DNA of 64,000 nt from Leifsonia sp. Root4. Lineage in GTDB: Bacteria; Actinomycetota; Actinomycetes; Actinomycetales; Microbacteriaceae. The notes beneath the pieces were generated by a model, which worked only from the letters and a program-made list of their open reading frames with translations, ran no database searches and was not told the origin of the DNA. Shown here in pieces: positions 7,949-16,639 of this stretch. A program made the position numbers and the translations under genes. Location of the stretch: assembly GCF_001425085.1 (NCBI RefSeq), contig NZ_LMDN01000004.1, positions 62,001 to 126,000 of the forward strand, written 5' to 3'. Position 1 is the first letter of the stretch. Each line of letters starts with the position of its first letter.

Positions 7949-9523
7949 ATGCTCCCCACACTGCGCTCCCTGATGCGTCAGCGCGAGCTCGCGCTGCACC
8001 TGCTCACCCCGGAAGACGCCCTGCCCGCCGGCGCGCTCGACGCCGCCATCGAGTGGGTGCACAGCTCCGATCTCAACGACCCGACACCGTTCCTCTCGGC
8101 CGGTCAGGTGTTGCTCAGCACAGGCACCCAGTTCGAGGGCGAGCCGGGAGCCGAGTCGGTCTTCGCCTATGTGCGTCGACTGCATGATGCCGGCGTCGCG
8201 GGGCTGGGCTTCGGCACAGAGGTCGTGCGCGCCGGAACCCCCGAGGCACTCCTGGCCGCGTGCCTCCAGACCGGCCTGCCGTTGTTCGAGGTTCCGTATC
8301 GCACGCCCTTCATCGCCGTTGCCCGGGCAGCATCCGAGATGGCCGCGGAGGAACGCTTCGCCAGGCGCAGCTGGTCGCTCGGGGCGCAGCGTGCGATCGC
8401 GATCGCCGCACTTCGCCCGGACGGTCTGAGTGCGAGCCTCGAGGAGCTCTCCCACCAGCTCGGCCACTGGGTCGCGCTGTTCAATGCGAACGGCGCACTC
8501 GAGCGGGTGTTCCCGGCGGGCGCTCTCGCCGAGCCCGCCGACACCATGTCGAGCGAGACCGCGGCGGGCGGTGCGGCTGCGCTCGTCGACACGGTGCGCC
8601 GCGAGGCCACACGGCTGTTGCGCCGCGGGCAGCGGGCCAGCAGCACCATCACGGCGGGCGGCGAGACGCTCACCCTGCAGACCCTGGGTCGCCGCGAGCA
8701 GCTGCGCGGCGTGCTCGCGCTCGGCGGCAGTTCCGAGCTCGACCAGGCCGGCAACGAGGTGGTGACCGCGGTGATCGCCCTCGCCGGACTCGCGCTCGAA
8801 CAGAACCACAGCCTCGACCGGGCGCGCGGACAGATCCGGGCCGCCGTGCTGCGCGCCCTCCGCCTCGGCGATCTCGAACTGGCGACGAGCGTCAGCGACG
8901 GACTCTGGGGTGAGCTTCCGAGTGAGCCGGTGCGCTGCGCGGTGGTGGAGACGCGCGGTGGGCAACTGGATGCCGTGACCGAGCACCTCGAGGCGCTCGT
9001 GTCCGAGCACCCCGGCACCCTCTTCTTCGCCGTCGACGGCGGCCGGCTCGTGCTGTGCATCGGCGATGACGGCCTGCCCCTGCTCACCGAACTCTGTGCT
9101 GCATTCGCGCTGCGCGCCGGCCTGAGCGAACCGGGCGGCTACACCGATCTCGACCGGTCCAGGATGCAGGCGGAGCAAGCCGTCGCCCGCGCGGGCGACG
9201 GGGTCGGCGTGAGCGGGTTCGGCGAGATCGCCCGCGACGGCGTGCTCTCCTACCTCGGCACCACGGATGCCGGTGCGATCGGCCGCGCCGTGCTCCAGCC
9301 ACTCATCGAGCACGACGCCGCGCAGCACAGTGAGCTGCTGCGCACGCTGCGACTCTGGCTCGAGCAGAACGGCCAGCTCGACGCGACCGCGCAGCTGCTG
9401 GGAGTGCACCGACACACCGTGCGGGCCCGGATCGCGCAGATCGAGAAACTGCTCGGGCGCGACCTGAGCGGTTTCCACGAGCGCGCCGAGCTCTGGGCGG
9501 CCCTGCTGGTCTTCGCCGAGTAG
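7949..9523 (+). CDS. PucR-family transcriptional regulator
   Basis: About 524 residues. The N-terminus (MLPTLRSLMRQRELALHLL) begins a PucR purine-catabolism-type sensor domain (VLLSTGTQFEG, VRRLHDAGVAGLGFGTE). The C-terminus has the family helix-turn-helix in LRTLRLWLEQNGQLDATAQLLGVHRHTVRARIAQIEKLLGRDL. PucR-type proteins activate nitrogen-compound catabolism, including GABA and putrescine genes in other bacteria. It is divergent from gabT. The ATG at 7949 (MLPTL) is chosen from family starts; an upstream in-frame ATG at 7898 would coincide with the promoter region. It likely activates the operon in response to GABA or a semialdehyde (inference). Confidence 0.85.
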   Translation: MLPTLRSLMRQRELALHLLTPEDALPAGALDAAIEWVHSSDLNDPTPFLSAGQVLLSTGTQFEGEPGAESVFAYVRRLHDAGVAGLGFGTEVVRAGTPEALLAACLQTGLPLFEVPYRTPFIAVARAASEMAAEERFARRSWSLGAQRAIAIAALRPDGLSASLEELSHQLGHWVALFNANGALERVFPAGALAEPADTMSSETAAGGAAALVDTVRREATRLLRRGQRASSTITAGGETLTLQTLGRREQLRGVLALGGSSELDQAGNEVVTAVIALAGLALEQNHSLDRARGQIRAAVLRALRLGDLELATSVSDGLWGELPSEPVRCAVVETRGGQLDAVTEHLEALVSEHPGTLFFAVDGGRLVLCIGDDGLPLLTELCAAFALRAGLSEPGGYTDLDRSRMQAEQAVARAGDGVGVSGFGEIARDGVLSYLGTTDAGAIGRAVLQPLIEHDAAQHSELLRTLRLWLEQNGQLDATAQLLGVHRHTVRARIAQIEKLLGRDLSGFHERAELWAALLVFAE

Positions 9524-9549
9524 TCCGCGGTCATGGCCCGTCGATTGAG

Positions 9550-9712
9550 CTTGTCGACATCAGCTCAGGGCTTCGCGTGCGTCGCTGCTCCTTCGTCGCG
9601 GCGCCGCTCGCGGGGGCCGACGTGCATCGACACGCCGGCTTGAGGGAGCAGCCGCGGAACGAGGCCGCCCCCGAAGCCCTGAGCGAGAGCGGGGACTGCG
9701 GGACAGCCGACT
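9550..9712. repeat. Dispersed ~150-bp element, copy 1
   Basis: The complement shares with 26400-26540 the blocks GGCTTCGGGGGCGGCCTCGT, GGCTGCTCCCTC and ACGCACGCGAAGCCCTGAGC in the same order. It also contains inverted CGAAGCCCTGA / CAGGGCTTCG arms. It fills the 187-base gap between pucR and the next gene, and the stop of that gene (9711-9713) lies at its edge. No coding potential of its own is evident. Confidence 0.65.
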
Positions 9713-10913
9713 ATTCGACCAGGGAGGCGACGGGGGCGGCCGGCGCCGTCTCCTGCGCTGGCCCCGCATGGCGCGGGCCCACAGCCGTGCGCATGGCCTC
9801 GCCCCGGGCGATCGCGGCATCGCTCGACCCGGCCGAGACGGTGCGGAGGAACACGATGATCCAGCTGAAGATGAGCACGGCGGCCACGAGCTCGACCGCG
9901 GTCAGGTTGTAATAGCCGATGGCGAAGAATACGGCAACGGTGACGATGACCACGATGAACGCGTAGCCGAGGCTGACGAAGGGCTTGGGCATCTGTGGAA
10001 GGAACTTGGGCAACCCGATCACGAGCACGGCGAACGTGACGGCCATGCCGGTCGCGACGGTGTTGTGCACCGCGAAGAAGCGGTCCACCGGGAAGATGCC
10101 GACACAGGCGAGGCAGATGCCGATGAGCACGAGCCCCCAGCGCACCACCTCGACGCCACGCGGCACGGCTTCGCCGACGCGCATCATGCTCGCCGTTGCG
10201 TAACGCGCGATGGTGGTCACGATCACGCCAGCGACGATGAGGGTGAGGTTGAACGTCATCGCGGAGATGTCATCCGTCATCCCCAGCGCACTGAGGTTCA
10301 TCTTCCACCACTCGGGGTCGGTCGAGGTGAGCATGCTTGTGAGTGCACCGACCACGAGGAAGACCAGGAGCACGCCCGAGAGGCGCATCGTGCTCATGCC
10401 GGCGGCCGAGAGGTAGCTGAAATAGGCGCTGACGGCCGCAGCCGCACCGGAGAGCAACATGGCGGGGATCGCGTACACCTCCGCACCCTGGAAGCTCTGC
10501 TCGAGCAGATCGGCTGCCCCCGTCCACAGCAGCAGGCAGATCACGCCGTGCGCGAAGGAGAGCGCGGCGACGTCCAGGATCCGCGGCGCCCTGTGCACGG
10601 TGATCCCCACCAGCGGGCCCTCCAGACCCGCGATGACCGCCGGCCCGGTGCCATCGTGTTGGTGCGCGGTGGCGGAGAAGTAGCGTCCGGCGATGAAGGC
10701 ACAGAACCCGGCGAAGGCACAGGCGATGGCGACGTACTCACCCAGGGAGCCGGGCCCGGCGATGGGCACGTGGTGCATGCCGATCACGGGCAGTGCGATC
10801 AGCGCAACGACCAGGAAGGCGATCGTGCCGGCGCCGAGTGCCAACGATTCGGTCGTCGTCGCACTCGAAGCGAGACGCACCCGCAGGGCGTTCCATCTGG
10901 TCACAGTGCTCAT
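9711..10913 (-). CDS. Multi-pass membrane protein, DUF998-like
   Basis: About 400 residues with roughly ten hydrophobic helices, starting MSTVTRWNALRVRL. The stretch WWKMNLSALGMTDDISAMTFNLTLIVAGVIVTTI resembles the DUF998 pattern (LG...D...FN..LI.AG). The C-terminus is a polar Ala/Pro-rich tail that ends inside the adjacent repeat element. The ATG at 10913 follows GAGGGG with normal spacing. It is divergent from the FAD oxidase gene. Function unknown; other membrane families are possible. Confidence 0.6.
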   Translation of the reverse strand: MSTVTRWNALRVRLASSATTTESLALGAGTIAFLVVALIALPVIGMHHVPIAGPGSLGEYVAIACAFAGFCAFIAGRYFSATAHQHDGTGPAVIAGLEGPLVGITVHRAPRILDVAALSFAHGVICLLLWTGAADLLEQSFQGAEVYAIPAMLLSGAAAAVSAYFSYLSAAGMSTMRLSGVLLVFLVVGALTSMLTSTDPEWWKMNLSALGMTDDISAMTFNLTLIVAGVIVTTIARYATASMMRVGEAVPRGVEVVRWGLVLIGICLACVGIFPVDRFFAVHNTVATGMAVTFAVLVIGLPKFLPQMPKPFVSLGYAFIVVIVTVAVFFAIGYYNLTAVELVAAVLIFSWIIVFLRTVSAGSSDAAIARGEAMRTAVGPRHAGPAQETAPAAPVASLVE

Positions 10914-11090
10914 GCGGCGTCCCCTCGTCGTGCCCGCGCCCGACCGAGGTGTCGGTCGGGCGCGGAGCAAGTTCTGTGGTCATCATGGCGCAGGCGGACG
11001 GACGGCGTCGAGCGCGACGCTGCGCGTCGCACGATTAGGCTGGCGCAGAACTGCAGCAGCCGGCGCAGAACGCCGAGAACGAGGAGCGCC
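10914..11090. other. Divergent intergenic region
   Basis: It separates the membrane protein and the oxidase. A 10-base direct repeat GGCGCAGAAC occurs twice near 11042 and 11062. No clear -35/-10 pair was found for either direction. Confidence 0.4.
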
Positions 11091-12473
11091 ATGTCCGCCG
11101 AACAGCCCGAGCCGCCCGCGGCCGTCGTCGTCGCCCTGCTCGAGGCGCTCGGCTCCGCCGTGTCGACGGATGCCGTCGCGCTCGCCGCCATGCGCGCAGA
11201 CAAGTCCGGCCACCGCACGGCCGCGCCGCCGCTGGCCCTCGTCACCGCGACGAGCGTGGAGCAGGTGCAACAGACGTTGCGGATCGCGAGCGCCCACGGC
11301 ACCCCCGTCGTCACCCGGGGCGCGGGGACCGGGCTGGCCGGAGGCGCCATCGGCGGCCGCGGCGAGATCGTGCTCTCCACCCTCGCCATGAATCGGATCC
11401 TCGAGATCAACGTCGCCGACGAACTCGCCGTCGTGGAGCCGGGCATCATCAACGCCGAGCTCAACTCGCAGCTCGCCCCGCACGGCCTCTGGTTCACCCC
11501 GGACCCGGCCAGCCGCGCCATCTCGACGGTCGGCGGCAACATCGCCACGAATGCGGGCGGGCTGCTCTGCGCCAAGTACGGCGTCACCCGCGATTCGGTG
11601 CTCGGGCTCGTGGTGGTGCTGGCCGACGGCCGCCTGCTCCGCCTCGGCCACCGCAGCGTCAAAGGCGTCACCGGCCTCGACCTCACCGCGCTCATGGTCG
11701 GTTCGGAGGGCCTGCTCGGCGTGATCGTCGAGGCCACCGTGCGCCTGCGCCGGCTGGTCGGCGGCCCGACGCCCACGATCGGGGCCTACTTCGACAGCGT
11801 GCGCGCGGCGGCGGAGGCCTCGGCCGCGGTGACCGCCGCCGGCATTCGGCCCGCCGTCATGGAGCTCGTCGATGGCCCCAGCCTCGACGCGATCGGTGCG
11901 CTGCTCGGCCTCGAACTGAGCGGGGCCGCCTATCTGCTGGTGCAGACCGACGGCCCAGGCGCCGAGGCAGAGGCCGCCGCGGTGCTCGAGCTGGTGCGGT
12001 CCGGGGGCGGCAGGGCCGAGATGACGACGGATGCCACGGAGGCCGAGCGCCTGCTCGAGATCCGCCGTGCCATGCACCCGGCCATGGAGCGACTCGGCAC
12101 CACCCTGATCGAAGACGTCTCCGTTCCACGGAGCGCGCTGCCGGCCATGTTCGACGCCATCGCCGACATCGAGCGCCGCCACGGCATCCGGATCCCGACG
12201 ATCGCCCACGCCGGTGACGGCAATCTGCACCCCAACTTCATCTACGACGCCGGCGTCGACGACGAGGTGCCCGCGCACATCTGGGCGGCGGCCGATGAGA
12301 TGTTCCAGGCGGCGATCGCACTCGGCGGCACGCTCACCGGCGAGCACGGCATCGGCGTGCTGAAGCGTCGTTGGTTGCGCGATGAACTCGGCGACGCGCA
12401 GTTCGAGCTGCAGCAGCAGATCAAGAACGTCTTCGACCCCTCCGGAATCCTGAACCCCGGCAAGGTCTTCTAG
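11091..12473 (+). CDS. FAD-linked oxidase, GlcD / D-lactate dehydrogenase type
   Basis: 460 residues of the FAD-binding PCMH plus FAD-oxidase C-terminal architecture. The flavin-binding segment TRGAGTGLAGGAIGGRGEIVLS, then TVGGNIATNAGGLLCAKYGVTRDSVLG, and the C-terminal IAHAGDGNLHPNF and GTLTGEHGIGVLKRRWL with catalytic His residues are all present. Such enzymes oxidise 2-hydroxy acids (glycolate, D-lactate, D-2-hydroxyglutarate) and feed electrons to quinone or an electron-transfer partner. The ATG at 11091 follows GAGGAG by 5 bases. Substrate cannot be fixed from sequence. The start is clear even though an open frame continues upstream. Confidence 0.88.
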   Translation: MSAEQPEPPAAVVVALLEALGSAVSTDAVALAAMRADKSGHRTAAPPLALVTATSVEQVQQTLRIASAHGTPVVTRGAGTGLAGGAIGGRGEIVLSTLAMNRILEINVADELAVVEPGIINAELNSQLAPHGLWFTPDPASRAISTVGGNIATNAGGLLCAKYGVTRDSVLGLVVVLADGRLLRLGHRSVKGVTGLDLTALMVGSEGLLGVIVEATVRLRRLVGGPTPTIGAYFDSVRAAAEASAAVTAAGIRPAVMELVDGPSLDAIGALLGLELSGAAYLLVQTDGPGAEAEAAAVLELVRSGGGRAEMTTDATEAERLLEIRRAMHPAMERLGTTLIEDVSVPRSALPAMFDAIADIERRHGIRIPTIAHAGDGNLHPNFIYDAGVDDEVPAHIWAAADEMFQAAIALGGTLTGEHGIGVLKRRWLRDELGDAQFELQQQIKNVFDPSGILNPGKVF

Positions 12474-12586
12474 ACCTCCGGCCACGCACATGCAAGCCCC
12501 GGCCGGGTTCGGGCCGGAGCGCAGAGTGCCCCCGTCGCGGGCGTAGGCTCGGACGGGCGCAGCACAAGCAGGGCGAGGGAGAGCGG

Positions 12587-13366
12587 ATGTTCACGAGTTA
12601 CGCGGCGATCGGCGACAGCTTCACGGAGGGCATGGGCGACGAACTGCCAGACGGAAGCGTGCGCGGCTGGGCCGACTTCGTCGCGATCGGCCTCTCCCGG
12701 GCGGCACAGGCCGCCGGCGGTGAAGCCATCGGTTACGCCAATCTCGCCATCCGCGGCCGCAAGCTCGCTCCGCTGCTCGACGAACAACTCGCGCCGGCCA
12801 TCGCCATGAAGCCGGCACTGCTCAGCCTGAACGGCGGCGGCAACGACATCATGCGGCCGAAGATCCTGATCGACGATGTCGCGGACAAGCTCGTCGCAGC
12901 CGCGCGGACGGCGACGGATGCCGGCATCCACGTGCTGTTGCTGAGCGGAGGCAATCCGGCCAAGAACATGCCGCTCGGCGGCCTCATGCAGCGCCGGGGT
13001 GACGAGCTCGCCCGGGCCGTGCGGGCGCGCGGGCCCCACGCCGGAGTCACCTTCGTCGACAACTGGGCCGACGAGGAGCTCACCGACATCCGCTACTGGT
13101 CGGCAGACAAGATCCACCTGAATGCGATCGGCCATGCCAGGGTCGCAGGCAACGTGCTGCGCGGCCTCGGCATCACCGTGCCGGAGCAGTGGGGCATCGA
13201 CGAGGACGCCGTCGCACGGGCCAGCCGGCGCAACACCCTCGGCTACTACCGCGAGTACGTCGTGCCGTGGATCGGGCGTCGCCTCACCGGTCGCTCGTCC
13301 GGCGACGGCCGCGCGCCCAAGCGGGCGACGCTGCTGCCCGTCGCGATCGAGGGCAAGGCCGCGTGA
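12587..13366 (+). CDS. SGNH/GDSL hydrolase
   Basis: 259 residues with the SGNH blocks: YAAIGDSFTEGMGD (block I nucleophile Ser), NLAIRGRK (Gly block), NGGGNDIMRP (Asn block) and DKIHLNAIGHARVA (catalytic Asp-x-x-His). No signal peptide, so probably cytoplasmic. It would be an esterase or deacylase of unknown substrate. A TAGGCT box lies at 12544 and a GAGGGAGAG ribosome site precedes the ATG. It overlaps the kinase gene by 4 bases (GTGA), so the two are co-translated. Confidence 0.88.
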   Translation: MFTSYAAIGDSFTEGMGDELPDGSVRGWADFVAIGLSRAAQAAGGEAIGYANLAIRGRKLAPLLDEQLAPAIAMKPALLSLNGGGNDIMRPKILIDDVADKLVAAARTATDAGIHVLLLSGGNPAKNMPLGGLMQRRGDELARAVRARGPHAGVTFVDNWADEELTDIRYWSADKIHLNAIGHARVAGNVLRGLGITVPEQWGIDEDAVARASRRNTLGYYREYVVPWIGRRLTGRSSGDGRAPKRATLLPVAIEGKAA

Positions 13367-14238
13367 CGCAGCCGGGGCGCGTCTTCATCGGCGGACCCTG
13401 CTCGTGGAATCAGATCGTGCAGCTCGACGAGCTGCCGGCCGCGACCCCGCACATGCAGTTCGCCGACGCCGACTGGCACACGGTCGGTGGCACCTCGGCC
13501 GGCAAGGCGCTGCACCTGGCCGAGCTCGGCGTTCCGCTCACGCTCGGCACGGCGCTCGGCGACGATGAGGCCGGCGACCGGCTGCGTTCGCTGCTCGGCG
13601 GTGTCGCCGGCATCGAGCTGCTGGCGGCCACCGTGCCCGGCCCGAGCGAACGCCACCTCAACCTGATGGACAGAACGGGCGGCCGCGTCTCGCTCTACCT
13701 CAGCACCCCAGGCGCGCCGAGCCAGGCTGATGTGGCGGCGGCCCGCGAAGCGCTCCGCTCGGCCAGCGTCGCCGTGCTCGACCTCGCAGAATCCAGCGTG
13801 CCGCTGCTCGCAGACGCCCGGTCCGCCGGTGTTCCGGTGTGGACCGACATCCACGACTACGACGGCCGCGCCGCCTTCCACCGCCCCTTCATCGACGCGG
13901 CCACCGCGGTGTTCATGAACGCCGACAAGATCGGTGACCCGCTGGCCTTCGCCGGCTCGCTGGTCGCGGGCGGGGCGACGCTCGTGGTCTGCACGCTCGG
14001 CGCCGACGGCGCCGTGGCGGTCGACGAACACGGGGTTGAGCATCGTGTCGCCGCGGCGGCCGTGCCGCGCATCATCGACACCAACGGCGCCGGTGACGCC
14101 TTCTTCGCCGGCGTCCTGGCGGCGAGCCTCGCCCGTCCGCACGATGTGCCCGCGGCACTCGCAGCCGGCGCGGCACAGGCGACGCGCGCCCTCGGCAGCC
14201 GTCACCTCAGCCCGGTGCTCGACGCGGCACTCGGCTAG
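13363..14238 (+). CDS. PfkB-family carbohydrate kinase
   Basis: About 291 residues, GTG start overlapping the upstream stop by 4 bases. The N-terminal VGGTSAGKALHLAELG and the C-terminal DTNGAGDAFFAGVLAASL (the PfkB signature with catalytic Asp) identify a ribokinase-like sugar or nucleoside kinase. DIHDYDGRAAFHRPFID lies in the middle. Substrate unknown. Coupling to an SGNH hydrolase suggests a product released by the hydrolase is phosphorylated, but this is inference. Confidence 0.85.
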   Translation: MTQPGRVFIGGPCSWNQIVQLDELPAATPHMQFADADWHTVGGTSAGKALHLAELGVPLTLGTALGDDEAGDRLRSLLGGVAGIELLAATVPGPSERHLNLMDRTGGRVSLYLSTPGAPSQADVAAAREALRSASVAVLDLAESSVPLLADARSAGVPVWTDIHDYDGRAAFHRPFIDAATAVFMNADKIGDPLAFAGSLVAGGATLVVCTLGADGAVAVDEHGVEHRVAAAAVPRIIDTNGAGDAFFAGVLAASLARPHDVPAALAAGAAQATRALGSRHLSPVLDAALG

Positions 14239-14297
14239 ACGCGACCCCTGTCCCGACGGCGCACTCCGGCGTACGCTGGCGGCAGGAGGCGATTCTC

Positions 14298-14489
14298 ATG
14301 CAGGCAGCAGCAGGCGAACGTATTCTCATCCGCAGCAAGACGGTCGGCGGAACGGAGCGTCACGGCGAGATTCTCGAGGTGCGTGGGGCAGACGGTCAAC
14401 CGCCGTACCTGGTGCGTTTCGACGACGGGCACGAGAGCCTCGTGTTCCCGGGGGCCGACAGCGTGATCGAGCATGCGCCGGCCGGTTGA
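14298..14489 (+). CDS. DUF1918 protein
   Basis: A 63-residue protein that matches the actinobacterial DUF1918 pattern: GERILIRSKTVGGTERHGEILEV, PYLVRFDDGHESLVFPG. It is a small SH3-like beta barrel of unknown function. AGGAGG lies 8 bases before the ATG, and a TACGCT -10-like box is at 14271. Confidence 0.85.
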   Translation: MQAAAGERILIRSKTVGGTERHGEILEVRGADGQPPYLVRFDDGHESLVFPGADSVIEHAPAG

Positions 14490-14513
14490 GCAGGCGCGAA
14501 GCGACTGATCGAG

Positions 14514-14564
14514 CTAGTCGAAGTCCAGCGCTAGTCGAACTTCTGCGTTAGTCGAACTTCTCCA
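14514..14564. repeat. Three tandem 17-bp units across a stop codon
   Basis: CTAGTCGAAGTCCAGCG, CTAGTCGAACTTCTGCG and TTAGTCGAACTTCTCCA are head to tail. The third contains the last codons and stop of the small membrane protein gene (EKFD-stop), so the gene end has been copied twice downstream. Confidence 0.85.
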
Positions 14565-14718
14565 GCAGGTGGATCGGCAGGCCGATCGAGAGCGAGACCA
14601 CGAGGATGCCGCCGCCGAACATCGCCATCTCTGCACCGGGCGTGCTGAAGGCGTAGCCCATCAGCAGGAGTCCGCCGACGAATCCAAGAATTGCCAGAAT
14701 CGCAATAAAGCCGTTCAT
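14548..14718 (-). CDS. Small two-helix membrane protein
   Basis: 56 residues starting MNGFIAILAILGFVGGLL, with two hydrophobic helices separated by a short polar turn (STPGAEMAM) and the C-terminus HLLEKFD. GAGGA sits 7 bases before the ATG at 14718. No family recognised. It is divergent from the antiporter gene, with 178 bases between, in which no clear promoter is seen. Confidence 0.65.
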   Translation of the reverse strand: MNGFIAILAILGFVGGLLLMGYAFSTPGAEMAMFGGGILVVSLSIGLPIHLLEKFD

Positions 14719-14896
14719 ATCGGTGTCCTCCGCTGTTTCTGATGCTCGCGTGCAGCGCACGTGTCCCCTCAGTTTGCCATGAATCCCCTGCCGCGTCCGG
14801 ATGCCATGACCGACGACGTTGCACCGCGTGCGGCGAACGGTGCAAGCTGGTCTCCGCTCCCGTGACCCGTTCGAAGGCGGAAGCGGAGGGAGCCCC

Positions 14897-16603
14897 ATGG
14901 AACCGACCGTGCTCGGAGTCATCGCCGTCGCCCTGATCGTCGGCGCGGCGGTGCTCGGCAAGAAGACCGGGATCGCCTCTGTGCTGCTCCTGCTCGTCAT
15001 CGGCATCGGCATCGGCTACATCCCCGGCGTCCCGCGGGTGGAGGTCGACCCGGAGTGGATCCTCGCCGGCGTGCTGCCGCTGCTGCTCTACTCCTCGGCG
15101 GTGAACGTGCCGTTCACCGACTTCCGCCGCAACCTCCGTGCCATCACGGGCCTCTCGGTGACGCTCGTCATCGTCACCACAGTGATCAGCGGTCTGGTGC
15201 TCGTGCTGCTGCTGCCGGGTCTCGGCCTCGCAGCGGCGATCGCCCTCGGCGCGGTGATCAGCCCGACGGATGCCGTCGCCGCGACGTCGATCGCGAAGCG
15301 GCTCGGCCTGCCGAACCGGCTCGTCGCCGTGCTCGAGGGCGAGAGCCTCGTCAACGACGCGAGCGCCCTCGTGCTGCTGCGCTCCGCGCTCGCCGCCACG
15401 GCAGGCACCGTGACCCTCTGGGGTGTCGCCGCCGACTTCGTCTACGCCACCGTGCTCGCCATCGGCATCGGGCTCGTCGTCGGCTTCGTCACGGTGTGGA
15501 TCAGGGCCCGCATCAGCGAGCCGGTCATCACCACAACCATCTCCTTCGCGATCCCGTTCATAGCCTTCGTGCCGGCCGAGCACTTCGGGGCTTCCGGCGT
15601 GATCGCGGTCGTCACGGCCGGGCTCGTCACCGGTCACCGCGGGCCCAGCCGCTTCGCCGCCAATCAGCGCATCAGCGACCACACCAACTGGGCGACGGTG
15701 CAGTTCATCCTCGAGCACGCCGTGTTCCTGTTGATGGGCCTCGAGCTGCACGCCTTCATCGAGGATGTCGCGGGCTCCCCCGGTGGCGTGCCGTTCGCTG
15801 TTCTGCTCGGCCTGGCGCTCACGGCAACGGTCGTCATCGTGCGCTTCCTCTTCGTCATCCCGCAGCTGGCCATACTGAGGCGCTGGGAGCGCAGGAGCGT
15901 CGAGAGCAGCGACAAGAGGCTGGACGGGGTACGCGAGTTCATCGACGCCACGCCGAGCGAGACGCCGCGTCAGGAGAGACGGAAGCGCGGCCTGCTGCGG
16001 CGCGTCAGCAAGCACGAGGCCGACAGCGAGTTCTACCGGGCGGAGGGCCTGCAGTGGCGCGAGAGCCTCGTGATCTCGTGGGCCGGCATGCGTGGCGTTG
16101 TGACGCTCGCCGCCGCGCAGTCGCTGCCAGCCGACACGCCGTTCCGCAGCACCCTGATCCTCGTGGCCTTCGTCGTCGCGGTCGTGACACTGTTCGGCCT
16201 CGGTGGAACGCTGCCCATCGTCATTCGCAAAACTCAGATCACCGGAACCGGCGACGAGGCACGGATGCAGGAGATCCGCGAGCTGCTCGAGACCGTGAAC
16301 CGGGCGGCCGTTGCCGTGCTCGACGACCCGGAGAAGACGCGCATCGACGGCACCCCCATCGACCCGTCGATCGTCGCCGGGCTCCGCGCCCGCTACGAGA
16401 GGCCGGCACGGACCGAGATCGCCGAGGACTCCACGAGCGAGATCGATGCGCGCTCACAGATGCTCATCCTCGACGAGCGGATGCGGGAGACCGCCAGGGC
16501 CGAGCTGCTCGACGCCCGTGCACTCGGCAGCTTCAGCTCGGAGGCGATCGCCGCGGTGCAACGCCTGCTCGACATCGAGGAATCCCGCTTCGACGCGTTC
16601 TGA
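14897..16603 (+). CDS. CPA1-family Na+/H+ antiporter, NhaP-like
   Basis: 568 residues. About 12 transmembrane helices, with the CPA1 motifs GAVISPTDAVAATSIAKRLGLP (ion-binding Asp) and EGESLVNDASALVLLR (ND pair), followed by a C-terminal charged cytoplasmic tail of about 130 residues. It exchanges cytoplasmic Na+ or K+ for external H+. The ATG at 14897 follows GGAGGGAG. A perfect 15-bp hairpin covers its stop codon and separates it from the convergent GH36 gene. Confidence 0.9.
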   Translation: MEPTVLGVIAVALIVGAAVLGKKTGIASVLLLLVIGIGIGYIPGVPRVEVDPEWILAGVLPLLLYSSAVNVPFTDFRRNLRAITGLSVTLVIVTTVISGLVLVLLLPGLGLAAAIALGAVISPTDAVAATSIAKRLGLPNRLVAVLEGESLVNDASALVLLRSALAATAGTVTLWGVAADFVYATVLAIGIGLVVGFVTVWIRARISEPVITTTISFAIPFIAFVPAEHFGASGVIAVVTAGLVTGHRGPSRFAANQRISDHTNWATVQFILEHAVFLLMGLELHAFIEDVAGSPGGVPFAVLLGLALTATVVIVRFLFVIPQLAILRRWERRSVESSDKRLDGVREFIDATPSETPRQERRKRGLLRRVSKHEADSEFYRAEGLQWRESLVISWAGMRGVVTLAAAQSLPADTPFRSTLILVAFVVAVVTLFGLGGTLPIVIRKTQITGTGDEARMQEIRELLETVNRAAVAVLDDPEKTRIDGTPIDPSIVAGLRARYERPARTEIAEDSTSEIDARSQMLILDERMRETARAELLDARALGSFSSEAIAAVQRLLDIEESRFDAF

Positions 16604-16629
16604 TCCGCAGCTCGGCGGATCAGAACGCG
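16594..16629. terminator. Bidirectional hairpin between nhaP-like and GH36 genes
   Basis: CGCGTTCTGATCCGC and its exact complement with a 6-base loop. The nhaP stop lies within the left arm. It can serve both convergent transcripts. Confidence 0.75.
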
Positions 16630-16639
16630 CGAGACCCGG

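Noticed and set aside
7790-9478. Minus-strand open frame that extends gabT by over 500 residues
   Set aside because: It is antisense to the PucR gene and crosses the divergent promoter. GabT family alignment and the GGAGGAG site place the start at 7789.
9768-11090. Plus-strand extension upstream of the FAD oxidase
   Set aside because: It is antisense to the membrane protein gene and of low-complexity composition. The oxidase domain and GAGGAG site support 11091.
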